37,677 bases of DNA from a virus (IMGVR_UViG_3300006616_000002:1-37677), one strand, 5' to 3'. Shown: positions 9,192 to 17,093, counted from the stretch's first letter. The notes: a model not told the origin generated them from the letters alone. Translations and numbers: made by a program.

Positions 9192-9548
9192 TTACCTCGT
9201 GACCGAAGGGTTGACTTTTATCTTGCCTTCTAGTATTCTTTCTATAATGGTGTGACCTTCATGATCGACAAAAGCAATCTCAACATCATAGACATATCTA
9301 CCACGAGTGGATAGAGCGTCGGTTTGTAAATTAGTAAGGGATAGTGTGACGATACCTTCGAGTGAGGGATCGGGAATCACGGCAGTGAAGTCGATTGACT
9401 CTTCACTTCTGTACGTCTTCTTCATCTTCGCATAAGCAGAGTAACCAGTAAGATCTTTCTTAGATCCGTCCGGATTTACTAACTCTATCTGTAGAGCTAG
9501 GTCTGCACCCTGATCAATTGTGAAGTCTTCGTAAGTTGCCATAGTCAT
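9192..9548 (-). CDS. Small Ig-like or beta-sandwich virion protein (118 aa)
   Basis: I choose the ATG at 9546-9548 because an AGGG lies 5 bases upstream; a TTG directly before it and another ATG at 9540-9542 (giving MATYEDFTIDQGADL) are alternatives. The product reads as a single beta domain: FTIDQGADLALQIEL, then DLTGYSAYAKMKK, then RGRYVYDVEIAF and an end in GKIKVNP. This pattern resembles small proteins encoded beside receptor-binding or fibre genes in many phages (BppU N-terminal-like folds), but that link is inferred from strand pattern only. It is followed after 4 bases by the 293-residue fibre gene. Its ribosome binding site lies in the downstream arm of the inverted repeat at 9553-9598. 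Confidence 0.75.
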   Translation of the reverse strand: MTMATYEDFTIDQGADLALQIELVNPDGSKKDLTGYSAYAKMKKTYRSEESIDFTAVIPDPSLEGIVTLSLTNLQTDALSTRGRYVYDVEIAFVDHEGHTIIERILEGKIKVNPSVTR

Positions 9549-9552
9549 CAAG

Positions 9553-9598
9553 ACCCTAAGTGTATAAACATTCTGTGTCTATTTATACAACTTAGGGT
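9553..9598 (-). promoter_or_regulatory. Long inverted repeat covering a late promoter and the ribosome binding site of the next gene
   Basis: ACCCTAAGT then GTATAAA (minus strand, 9598-9582, with one extra T between the two blocks) is complementary to TTTATAC then ACTTAGGGT (9568-9553). This gives a 16-bp stem with a single bulge and a 13-base loop. The upstream arm ends inside the TATAAATA box at 9580-9587. The downstream arm contains AGGG, the likely Shine-Dalgarno sequence of the 118-residue gene. It can also act as the 3' hairpin of the oxygenase gene, whose stop codon is at 9614. Confidence 0.7.
9580..9587 (-). promoter_or_regulatory. T4-type late promoter (TATAAATA)
   Basis: Exact late box, 32 bases upstream of the ATG at 9548. 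Transcription should start in the loop of the surrounding inverted repeat. Confidence 0.75.
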
Positions 9599-9613
9599 AC
9601 GTGATATTTTGTT

Positions 9614-10321
9614 TTATTCTGAAGCGATGTCTTCTAAGACCATCTCACGGAATTCTTCTGAAGTCTCAGACCAGTCGAAGACGTAAGAAACTGTTACGCG
9701 CCAATCATCTTCTGAAGATGCAGCGTGGTACATTAGTTTCTCTTGTTCTCCGTAGTGTCCGAAGTATGCTGCCTTGCAAGTCCACTGACCTGGCTTGTCT
9801 TGGCAACGGACAACTTCTTTAGTTTCCGGATGGATGTAGTCGAACCAACCTGAACCACTCTCTGAGTAAGAGAAGATTAGGTTGAAGCCTGGCGCGTTAG
9901 CGTTGTTGTGCCATGCAATGAAACCGCCTGGTGGGTATACCGCTGCAAGCGCATTGTGCTTGACTGACAGGAAGTTCATCATCTTGTCGTTTAGATCTGA
10001 CAACATGTGCGTCATGTCACGCTTAAAGATTGGATCCGCATCTGGCTCAAACATCTGGTGAGCGCGATCTGATAGTTTAAAGTTATAACCTACCATCTCA
10101 TCTGGGAAACCTTCGTGTTGCGTTCCCTCATCTACAATCTCTTGCATGTACTTTGGTCCAACGTACCAGTTACGCTGACGAATACGTTCCTTGGATGAGC
10201 AGTGACAGTTCTCTGCAAAGCCAGGGATCTTAGGTAGTCCAGCGTAGTTGTCCAGAATCGCAAGCAACTCAGGGTTCTTAACTTCGACGTGCTTTAGATA
10301 TTGGTCGTTTAACTGTGTCAT
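9614..10321 (-). CDS. 2-oxoglutarate/Fe(II)-dependent oxygenase (235 aa)
   Basis: Start ATG at 10319-10321, overlapping the glycosyltransferase stop by 4 bases. The C-terminal half shows the double-stranded beta-helix pattern: YPPGGFIAWHNNANAPG (residues 129-145), then FNLIFSYSESGSGWFDYIHP, and the distal MYHAASSEDDWRVTVSYVF (197-215). By family knowledge the predicted iron ligands are His138 and His199, with Arg208 binding 2-oxoglutarate. The usual acidic HxD ligand position is Asn140, giving H-x-N, or the register differs. I have seen similar WH-x-N segments in oxygenases of T4-like marine phages. The likely reaction is hydroxylation of a protein side chain or sugar. Because it ends the operon of the Tyr/Arg tetrad fibre and a glycosyltransferase, I infer that it acts on that fibre or its glycans. 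The substrate is not shown by sequence. Confidence 0.75.
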   Translation of the reverse strand: MTQLNDQYLKHVEVKNPELLAILDNYAGLPKIPGFAENCHCSSKERIRQRNWYVGPKYMQEIVDEGTQHEGFPDEMVGYNFKLSDRAHQMFEPDADPIFKRDMTHMLSDLNDKMMNFLSVKHNALAAVYPPGGFIAWHNNANAPGFNLIFSYSESGSGWFDYIHPETKEVVRCQDKPGQWTCKAAYFGHYGEQEKLMYHAASSEDDWRVTVSYVFDWSETSEEFREMVLEDIASE

Positions 10322-11055
10322 ACGATTGGTGTATCCTTATTTAAACCAGCAGAGAAGTGACGAATAATCACTGGCCCTGTTTCTGGTTTTGTTATTGCCC
10401 AATTAAGTGCGTTGTAGTAGTTCCATCTCAAGTCGTCATCAAAGATACCAACTTTGAGATCCTTGTACTTTTCTTCTTTCTCAGTCAACCACCAGAGTGA
10501 GAACTGGTCCCAAGATTTGAGACTGTCCGCATACCCATCCGGCCACCAAGTGTCATTCATCTGTCTGAATGTCAAGTCCCACCAATCATCCATGAACTCA
10601 CGCACAATCGGTTTGGACATATCATATAAACATACTGCACCGCATAGTGTGAACTTAGAAACACCCTCTGGGGTGTCAAAGTCACGTTCTGCATATATGT
10701 AGTCACGATCATCTGTCAAGGCAGTAAAGACCACATCGTGGTCCTTCATCTCATCCCAAACTTTACAGATGTCTTCGTGCTCTACTTCCATATCAGCATC
10801 GATATACATCGTTAGGTCATACGGCGATTTCGCCATACCCCATAACTTAGCGCGGTAGTGATCGTCACATAAGAGAATATCGTCTGCGACATCTCGACCA
10901 CGGTCATCAAGGAATCGTTCCTCAGTCACCAAACAGATCTTGCATTCCTCTTCTGGTTCATAGTAGTCCCTGAGAGACTCTGCAAGATTGATTGCGTACA
11001 AATAAAAGTTGCGCTTCTTTGACGCAACGATAATAAACCCTTTACTCTTTTCCAT
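10318..11055 (-). CDS. GT-A type glycosyltransferase (245 aa)
   Basis: Start ATG at 11053-11055, inside the last codons of the upstream gene (14-base overlap). The N-terminal strand KGFIIVASKKRNFYLYAINL (5-24) is followed by AKLWGMAKSPYD and then LTMYIDADMEV (81-91). That contains an Asp86-Ala-Asp88 motif, the metal and nucleotide-sugar binding signature of GT-A glycosyltransferases. A C-terminal IIRHFSAGLNKD supplies a late His, as often seen in metal-dependent GT-A enzymes. The segment WWDLTFRQMNDTWWPDGYADSL may be part of the acceptor side. The enzyme is cytosolic with no membrane segment. It lies directly between a fibre operon and an oxygenase, so modification of the fibre by a sugar is the most economical role. 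Donor and acceptor are unknown. Confidence 0.78.
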   Translation of the reverse strand: MEKSKGFIIVASKKRNFYLYAINLAESLRDYYEPEEECKICLVTEERFLDDRGRDVADDILLCDDHYRAKLWGMAKSPYDLTMYIDADMEVEHEDICKVWDEMKDHDVVFTALTDDRDYIYAERDFDTPEGVSKFTLCGAVCLYDMSKPIVREFMDDWWDLTFRQMNDTWWPDGYADSLKSWDQFSLWWLTEKEEKYKDLKVGIFDDDLRWNYYNALNWAITKPETGPVIIRHFSAGLNKDTPIV

Positions 11056-11503
11056 CTGTCTCGGCCTCTAGTTGGTCTTGTAAGATCATGATCGAGTACA
11101 TATCCACTTCGATCTTTGATTTTGCACGACGCAATTTTGCCTTCAACTTTCGGTTCTTAGAGTTCTTGATCTCCTCAACCTCAAACGCTTCTAGTTTGTA
11201 GTTGAACAGTTTCTCAAGCTTCCTTGCCTTTTGATGTTCCAACTCACGCTGTTTCTCTTCTTCTGCTTCTGCCGCTTTGCGTTCGACTCGATCGGTAGTT
11301 TCCTTATCGATCAACTCTTCACCAAGTGCATCTACAACTTCTGCAAACAACTCGTTAGGATTTCCATCACGATCATGTCTTGCCAACAACATCTGTTGAC
11401 GGGTGACACGACCCATATCATCTTCCATTTCTAGGATACAGTTTAGTTCTTTCTTCTCATCTGTTTCCCAAAAAGCGTTGTCCATCCAACGTCTATAACT
11501 CAT
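11042..11503 (-). CDS. Coiled-coil protein downstream of the repetitive fibre, possible fibre chaperone (153 aa)
   Basis: Start ATG at 11501-11503 with GGAG 9 bases upstream. Residues 1-60 (MSYRRWMDNAFWETDEKKEL, then a short region with LARHDRDGNPNELF) look globular. Residues 68-150 are Lys/Glu/Arg-rich with heptad-like spacing and should form a long helix or coiled coil. I do not recognise a named family. Phages often place a small helical assembly chaperone right after a fibre gene, and the position fits that idea, but no chaperone motif is visible. Its 3' end overlaps the glycosyltransferase gene by 14 bases, so the two are co-translated. Confidence 0.75.
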   Translation of the reverse strand: MSYRRWMDNAFWETDEKKELNCILEMEDDMGRVTRQQMLLARHDRDGNPNELFAEVVDALGEELIDKETTDRVERKAAEAEEEKQRELEHQKARKLEKLFNYKLEAFEVEEIKNSKNRKLKAKLRRAKSKIEVDMYSIMILQDQLEAETDGKE

Positions 11504-11562
11504 TTACTCATTCTCCAAAAGGGTTCAATTCAATATTCAAATCTATGTATATGACTAATAAA

Positions 11563-11580
11563 GTGGGTCCGAAGACCCAC
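11563..11580 (-). terminator. Hairpin with a C(UUCG)G tetraloop
   Basis: Minus strand GTGGGTC, TTCG, GACCCAC forms a 7-bp stem closed by the extra-stable C(UUCG)G loop, followed by TTTATTAG. It lies 38 bases after the stop of the Tyr/Arg tetrad fibre gene. UUCG hairpins are a known feature of T4 intergenic RNA. Confidence 0.75.
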
Positions 11581-11591
11581 CTGTATTCAGA

Positions 11592-11611
11592 CTTCTATTA
11601 TAACATAGAAG
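11592..11611 (-). repeat. 7-bp inverted repeat just after the tetrad-fibre stop codon
   Basis: CTTCTAT and ATAGAAG are separated by 6 AT-rich bases, directly before the UUCG hairpin in transcription order. Together they make a tandem pair of hairpins at the 3' end of the fibre mRNA. Confidence 0.5.
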
Positions 11612-11617
11612 GGTCGC

Positions 11618-14600
11618 TTATGCAACCCTTACATATAGTGTGTATACATCTGTAACGTGTGTCTCTGTACCAGAAATGGTCTGACCGATGTAGTTACCGA
11701 CGAAGCTACGTGCGTAGTTTCCAGCGAACTCACGGGTGTAGTTACCACCAAAGTCACGAGAGTAGTTACCGATGAAGTTTCCTAGGTAAGAAGAAACACG
11801 GTCACGTGTGTATGCACCTGAGTAAGCAGATGTTCTGATACGTGCGTATGCAGATACACGGACACGAGAGTAGTTACCTACGAAGTCACGAGAGTAAGCA
11901 CCAGTGTACTCACCAACGAACCCACGGTTGTAGTTACCTACAAAGTTACCTGTAAAGTCACGTGCGTATGCACCAGTGTACTCACCTGCGAATGTGCGGC
12001 TGTAGTTACCTACGAAGTCACCAGCAAAGTCGCGTGTGTACTGACCGGAGAAGTCACGTGAGTAGTTACCTGTAAATGTGCGGTTGTATGCACCAGTGTA
12101 CTCACCAACGAACCCACGGTTGTAGTTGCCTACGTAGTTACCCGCGAATCCACGAGAGTAAGTACCAGAGTAAGCACCAGTGTATTCACCAGTAAAGTTA
12201 CGTGCATAGTTACCGATGTAGTTTCCACCGAACTGACGTGCATAGTTACCGACGTAGTTTCCACCGAATTGACGGGTGAAGTTACCTACGTAGTTTCCTG
12301 CGAACGTTCCTACGTAATCACCAACGTACTCACCAGCGAACTGACGCGTATAGTTACCAGTGAAGGTGCGAGCGTAGTTACCTACGAAGTCACCAGCAAA
12401 GTTAGTTACACGGTCACGGGTGTATGATGATCCACGGTTGCGGACGTATGCAGATACACGAGTACGTGCGTATGCAGAGTAACGAGTACGTGTTGAAGTA
12501 CGAGCATAGTTACCAGTAAAGTCACCTGCGAAGTTACCTGCGTATCCACGAGCGTAGTTACCAACAAAGTCTCCGGTAAACGTTGTTGCGTAGTTACCTA
12601 CGAAGTTACCAGCGAAGTTGGTTACACGATCACGTGCGTAAGCCGAACCACGGTTACGAGTAGATGTGCGGGTTGAATCGCGTGTGAAGTCACCGACGTA
12701 GTTAGTTACACGTGTGCGAGCGTATGCGCTGTAACGAGTACGAGCGTATGCGGATGCACGGTTACGTGTGTAGTAACCAGTGAAGTTTGTTTCACGTGTG
12801 CGAGCGTAAGAGTTCGCAAAGTTCTGTGTGCGGTTACGTGTGTACGCAGAGTTACGAGTACGAGTGTAGTTAGTTACACGAGTACGTGCGTAGTTACCCA
12901 CGAAGTCACCAGCAAAGTTACCAGCGTATCCACGTGCATAGTTACCCACGAAGTTACCTACGAAATCACCCACGAATGTGCGAGCGTAGTTACCGACATA
13001 GTCACCAGCAAATCCACGTGCATAGTTACCTACGAAGTTACCGACATAGTCGCCCACATAGTTACGAGCATAGTTACCGACGAAGTCGCCAGTGAACGTT
13101 GTCGCATAGTTACCTACGTAGTTACCTGCGTAAGTTAGTGTGCGTGTGTAGTAACCAGTGTTGGTTGATGTACGTGTTGAAGTGCGAGTGTATGCACCAG
13201 CGAAGTTACCTACAAAGTCACCAGTGTAGTATAGAGTCGCTGCACGATCACGTGTGTAAGTACCTGTCGCAACGCGAGTACGTGCGTAAGCACTGTATCG
13301 TGTGCGTGTCGAAGTACGGCTGTAGTTACCAGTATAGGCACCAGTACGAGTACGAGAGTAGTTACCAGTATAAGATCCAGCACGAGTACGAGTATACGTA
13401 CCACCGAAGTTACCAGTAAAGTCACCAGTGTAGTATAGAGTACGTGCGTAGTTACCAGTATAGGTCGCCGCGCGGTTACGAGTGTAAGTACCAGTACCAG
13501 TTGATGTGCTAGTGTAATCAGTCGTTGAAGTAAAGTTACCTGTATATTCAGTACCGCTGATCGATTCTCTAATGAGATAATATCGCTTGTATGTGCCAGT
13601 GTAACTTGGGTGGAGGTTACCACGATAGTATCGGTAACCCTGTGCCACAACCATAGTTGTGCTGGAACTCACGCCACTTGAGATGTTGACGTTACCGTTC
13701 AAACGGTCTTTAATTTCAACTTGGTTTGAGTATCCGTTCCAACCCCAGTAAGTATCACCACCTTTACCACTTAGGTAAACACCACCGCCTGGGTTATCCA
13801 TGATAGAAACACGAGTCGATGTTCCAGTACGTGTGAAGTTACCAGTATAGTACAATGTACGAGAGTAGTTACCCGCATATGATGCAGCACGGTTACGAGT
13901 GTACGTACCAGTGTTGGTTGATGTGCGAGTATAGTTAGTTGCACGAGTACGTGTGTAGTTACCTACGTATGAGAATGCACGGTTACGAGAATAGTTACCT
14001 ACGTATGAGAATGCACGGTTACGTGTGTAGTTACCCACGAAGTTGCCTGCATATGCACGAGCATAGTTACCAACGTAGTATAGGTTACGCGTGTAGTTAC
14101 CTGTATAGGTTACACCTACCGCTGAAGCACGAGTGTAGTTTGTTACGCGGGTACGACCATAGTTACCTACGAAGTCGCCTGCGTAGTATAGAGTACGTGC
14201 GTAAGAGAACGAAGATGGTCTGCTACGAGTAGATGTACGCGCGAAATCACCAACGTAGTTAGTGACACGAGTACGTGCGTAAGCGGAACCACGAGTTCTT
14301 GTATAGTTTGTTGCACGAGTACGAGCGTATGCACTGTAACGAGTACGAGTAGATGTACGAGCGTAAGCAGAACCACGGTTACGTGTGTAGTTCGTTGCGC
14401 GAGTACGAGCATATGCAGAGTAACGTGTGCGAGTCGATGTACGAGTTGAAGTACGTGCGTAGTTACCTACGAAATCTCCAACGAAGTCACCGACGAAACC
14501 ACGAGCGTAGTTTCCGGTGAAGTCACCAAGGAAGTTACGGCTGTAGTTACCGACAAAGTTTCCAAGGAAGTTACGACCGTAGTTGCCTACGAATCCGCGA

Positions 14601-16462
14601 GAGTAGTTACCTACATATGCGCGAGCGTAGTTACCAACGAAGTTTCCAACGAAGTCACGAGCGTAGTTTCCGATAAAGTTACCACCGTAGTTTCCTACGA
14701 AGGTGCGAGCATAGTTGCCCACAAAGTTACCCGCAAAGTTAGTGACGCGATCACGAGCAAAGTCACCAACATAGTTAGTGATGCGTGTTCTTGCGTAAGC
14801 ACTATAACGTGTGCGAGTTGATGTACGTGTTGATACGCGAGAGTAGTTACCTACGTAATCTCCAGCAAACCCACGAGAGTAGTTACCCACGAAGTTACGC
14901 GAATAGTTACCTTGGAAGTTGCGAGAGTAGTTACCAATGAAGTTACCTGCGAAACCTGTTACACGGTTACGCGTATATGTTGATACACGAGCACGAGAGA
15001 ATACGCCAGTATAGTAACCAGTGTAAGTCCCTGCGAAGTTCTCTTCACGGGTGCGGGTAAAGTCAGTTGCGTAAGCAGAAGTACGAGTACGCGTGTATGT
15101 TCCAGCGTAAGCAGAAGTACGAGTACGCGTGTAAGTTCCAGCATATGCGGATGGACGAATACGAGAGTAAGTTCCCGAATAAGTTCCGGTGTATGTAGAA
15201 ACACGGTTACGAGTATAATCCGCAGAGTATGATGAAACACGAGTGCGCGAGTAAGTACCTGCGTATGATGATACACGACCACGAGTGTACGATGAAGTAC
15301 GTGTACGTGAGAATGTACCAGTGAATGGTGTTACGCGGTTACGAGTGTAAACCGAAACACGAGCACGTGAATAAGTTCCCGCGAAGTATCCAGTGAACGC
15401 TGTTAGGCGAGTACGTGAATATGATGAAACGCGAGTACGTGCGTATGTACCTGAGTACGATGATGGGCGAGTACGTGAGTAGTTCCCTTCAAAGTTACGT
15501 GAGTAGTTACCTACGAAGTCACGTGAATACGTACCTGTGTAGTCTCCTACAAAAGTACGAGCAAATGTCGAAACACTGTCACGCGTGTATGAAGATACGC
15601 GAGTACGAGTGTATGCAGAAACACGGGCACGGTTGTATGAAGATACGCGAGTTCTTGCGTATGCAACGTCAACTGGTGTACGACGTGTGTTCTGTGCAGT
15701 GCCTACAGACAACCATGTGCCTGGGACTGTTGGTGCGCCTTGTGCTGCCGAACGTAGTTGGTATGAACCAATCGCTCCGGAAGTAGCACGAAGTGACTTG
15801 ATGCGTTGACCTAGTGTGTACTGGATCTGTGCATCTGACATTTCTTTTAGACCGTTGAAACCAGTGCCGTCGTAGCTTGTCGCTACTGGACGAACTGGAG
15901 CAACCGCAGTCATAGAAGTACGCATCCAAATGTGATAGTTTGTTACTACGGTACCTGCACCGCCGTTACCGTGAGTGTCAGAGAATACAGAGTCAATGAA
16001 CTTTGTATAGTCTGCACTTGGTTGAGTAGCGGACAGTTTGAAAGTACCGATATAGTCGTTCTGTACTAAGTTAGACAGAACACGACCTGCTAGGTTGTCC
16101 AAGTCCCCATCTACCATTTCGTAGAAGCCTGGGTTTGGAGCAACGTCGTAATAACCTACTGGGCGGACAAAGTCTGCACCGGATTCGTCTGCTGGGCCAC
16201 TCACTTGCTTCAGAGTGGTGGTCACTGAGGTACCCGTGATCTGTGAAGCAGGGTGGGTACCAGATATTTCATTGTAGTAAGAATCTACAAACGAACCGAT
16301 TGATTGGCCATCAGTTAAACTGATATTACCAACATCATTAGAAGCGGCCGCAACTAATGCTTCTCCCACTGCATAGGATAGATACAACTCATCCGATGGA
16401 GTGAATTCCTGTAGGTCACCATTAGCATTTTGAATTTTTAGTGGTATACTAGATGCTGACAC
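11618..16462 (-). CDS. 1614-residue fibre built of Tyr/Arg-rich tetrapeptide repeats
   Basis: Start GTG at 16460-16462 (weak AGAGAG upstream), 52 bases after an exact TATAAATA box. Residues 1-266 form a normal-composition N-terminal region, presumably the virion-attachment head. From about 267 to 1591 the protein is almost entirely four-residue units of the form aromatic or Arg / variable / Gly, Arg or Ser / Asn, Asp, Thr or Ser. Examples are FVGN-YSRN, YARTRVSS and YTGN. This makes about 310 tetrads with almost no Lys, Cys, Met, His or Trp. At about 883-972 a non-repetitive domain (MDNPGGGVYLSGKGGDTYWG) interrupts them. The C-terminus is about 20 ordinary residues. A repetitive beta structure is plausible. 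A fibre or adhesion role is inferred from the late operon, neighbouring fibre genes and the downstream modification enzymes. I know of no characterised homologue. Confidence 0.85.
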   Translation of the reverse strand: MSASSIPLKIQNANGDLQEFTPSDELYLSYAVGEALVAAASNDVGNISLTDGQSIGSFVDSYYNEISGTHPASQITGTSVTTTLKQVSGPADESGADFVRPVGYYDVAPNPGFYEMVDGDLDNLAGRVLSNLVQNDYIGTFKLSATQPSADYTKFIDSVFSDTHGNGGAGTVVTNYHIWMRTSMTAVAPVRPVATSYDGTGFNGLKEMSDAQIQYTLGQRIKSLRATSGAIGSYQLRSAAQGAPTVPGTWLSVGTAQNTRRTPVDVAYARTRVSSYNRARVSAYTRTRVSSYTRDSVSTFARTFVGDYTGTYSRDFVGNYSRNFEGNYSRTRPSSYSGTYARTRVSSYSRTRLTAFTGYFAGTYSRARVSVYTRNRVTPFTGTFSRTRTSSYTRGRVSSYAGTYSRTRVSSYSADYTRNRVSTYTGTYSGTYSRIRPSAYAGTYTRTRTSAYAGTYTRTRTSAYATDFTRTREENFAGTYTGYYTGVFSRARVSTYTRNRVTGFAGNFIGNYSRNFQGNYSRNFVGNYSRGFAGDYVGNYSRVSTRTSTRTRYSAYARTRITNYVGDFARDRVTNFAGNFVGNYARTFVGNYGGNFIGNYARDFVGNFVGNYARAYVGNYSRGFVGNYGRNFLGNFVGNYSRNFLGDFTGNYARGFVGDFVGDFVGNYARTSTRTSTRTRYSAYARTRATNYTRNRGSAYARTSTRTRYSAYARTRATNYTRTRGSAYARTRVTNYVGDFARTSTRSRPSSFSYARTLYYAGDFVGNYGRTRVTNYTRASAVGVTYTGNYTRNLYYVGNYARAYAGNFVGNYTRNRAFSYVGNYSRNRAFSYVGNYTRTRATNYTRTSTNTGTYTRNRAASYAGNYSRTLYYTGNFTRTGTSTRVSIMDNPGGGVYLSGKGGDTYWGWNGYSNQVEIKDRLNGNVNISSGVSSSTTMVVAQGYRYYRGNLHPSYTGTYKRYYLIRESISGTEYTGNFTSTTDYTSTSTGTGTYTRNRAATYTGNYARTLYYTGDFTGNFGGTYTRTRAGSYTGNYSRTRTGAYTGNYSRTSTRTRYSAYARTRVATGTYTRDRAATLYYTGDFVGNFAGAYTRTSTRTSTNTGYYTRTLTYAGNYVGNYATTFTGDFVGNYARNYVGDYVGNFVGNYARGFAGDYVGNYARTFVGDFVGNFVGNYARGYAGNFAGDFVGNYARTRVTNYTRTRNSAYTRNRTQNFANSYARTRETNFTGYYTRNRASAYARTRYSAYARTRVTNYVGDFTRDSTRTSTRNRGSAYARDRVTNFAGNFVGNYATTFTGDFVGNYARGYAGNFAGDFTGNYARTSTRTRYSAYARTRVSAYVRNRGSSYTRDRVTNFAGDFVGNYARTFTGNYTRQFAGEYVGDYVGTFAGNYVGNFTRQFGGNYVGNYARQFGGNYIGNYARNFTGEYTGAYSGTYSRGFAGNYVGNYNRGFVGEYTGAYNRTFTGNYSRDFSGQYTRDFAGDFVGNYSRTFAGEYTGAYARDFTGNFVGNYNRGFVGEYTGAYSRDFVGNYSRVRVSAYARIRTSAYSGAYTRDRVSSYLGNFIGNYSRDFGGNYTREFAGNYARSFVGNYIGQTISGTETHVTDVYTLYVRVA
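11690..15664 (-). repeat. Tetrapeptide (12-bp) degenerate repeat tract
   Basis: About 4 kb of in-frame 12-base units encode the Tyr/Arg/Gly tetrads. Codons differ between units (for example TAC with GGT/GGA and CGT/CGC mixed), so the regularity is kept at protein level. The tract is broken at about 13545-13815 by a unique segment. Confidence 0.85.
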
Positions 16463-16513
16463 GATATCGTCTCTCTTTTAAGTTAAAAGGATTTTGTGGT
16501 TAATGACAAGAGT

Positions 16514-16521
16514 TATTTATA
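16514..16521 (-). promoter_or_regulatory. T4-type late promoter (TATAAATA)
   Basis: Exact late box immediately after a terminator and 52 bases upstream of the GTG start of the tetrad fibre, so that gene heads its own late transcription unit. Confidence 0.8.
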
Positions 16522-16523
16522 AT

Positions 16524-16560
16524 AAAAAAAAAGTGCGGGAACCGCAGTAACCGCACTTTT
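16524..16560 (-). terminator. Rho-independent terminator
   Basis: Minus strand AAAAGTGCGG, a 12-base loop, CCGCACTTTT, then more T (nine consecutive T in all). It lies 23 bases after the stop of the tail assembly chaperone gene. This is the only textbook intrinsic terminator in the window. Confidence 0.88.
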
Positions 16561-16582
16561 GTGAAAATATTTATGTCAACTA

Positions 16583-17065
16583 TTACTGTGGTGGTTCTGG
16601 CCAGTTCACGTCGAGTAAACTAGACACATCGCCTAGATCTGAAGTTAGATCACGTAGTTCTTGACGATAACCCGCCCACGCATTTTTCATATCTGTTGAC
16701 AGAGGAGAGTCTGACACCTGAGTCCAATCCGAAAGAGTTAACAATCTATTTCTTTCTCTTCGAATGTCCTGATCCATAAGTTCCGGATCCCACGTCCAAT
16801 CCCCAGTCTCTGGATTCCATTCCGCATGTTGGTTTGGTGGAAGACCGACATGGACGAACTTATGTCCTACCATGTCATAGGCGTATTCATTTCTAAGTTG
16901 AGCCGGACTTTCGCATCCATCCGGCATATTATCTTTTGTTACGTAGACAACAAGACTAATACCATCATCAACTACTATACCGTTTGATGGAGTATTGTAT
17001 TGAGGGGCACTGCATCTATTGATCTGCCCTGTTCTAATTGTCACGTATGCGACGTAGTCTAACAT
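16583..17065 (-). CDS. Tail fibre assembly chaperone, Phage_tail_APC-like (160 aa)
   Basis: Start ATG at 17063-17065 with AGGA 8 bases upstream and an exact late promoter box 29 bases upstream. The C-terminal part has the signature I know from phage tail assembly chaperones (PF16778 type): RRERNRLLTLSDWTQ (102-116), then AWAGYRQELRDL (129-140) and a Trp-Pro-Glu-Pro-Pro end (155-159). The N-terminal 95 residues are variable, which is usual, and include WNPETGDWTWD. Such proteins help fold or trimerise a fibre encoded next door. Here the neighbours are the 647-residue fibre upstream and the Tyr/Arg tetrad fibre downstream; which one it serves cannot be told. Confidence 0.82.
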   Translation of the reverse strand: MLDYVAYVTIRTGQINRCSAPQYNTPSNGIVVDDGISLVVYVTKDNMPDGCESPAQLRNEYAYDMVGHKFVHVGLPPNQHAEWNPETGDWTWDPELMDQDIRRERNRLLTLSDWTQVSDSPLSTDMKNAWAGYRQELRDLTSDLGDVSSLLDVNWPEPPQ

Positions 17066-17093
17066 TTTAAAAGTCCTGTTACTAATTAAATTT

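Noticed and set aside
10338-10345. TTTAAATA before the oxygenase gene
   Set aside because: It overlaps the ribosome binding site and glycosyltransferase coding sequence; the leader would be too short and the two genes are already coupled.
16568-16575. CATAAATA, one mismatch from the late box
   Set aside because: It lies between a stop codon and a strong terminator, so any transcript would end at once.
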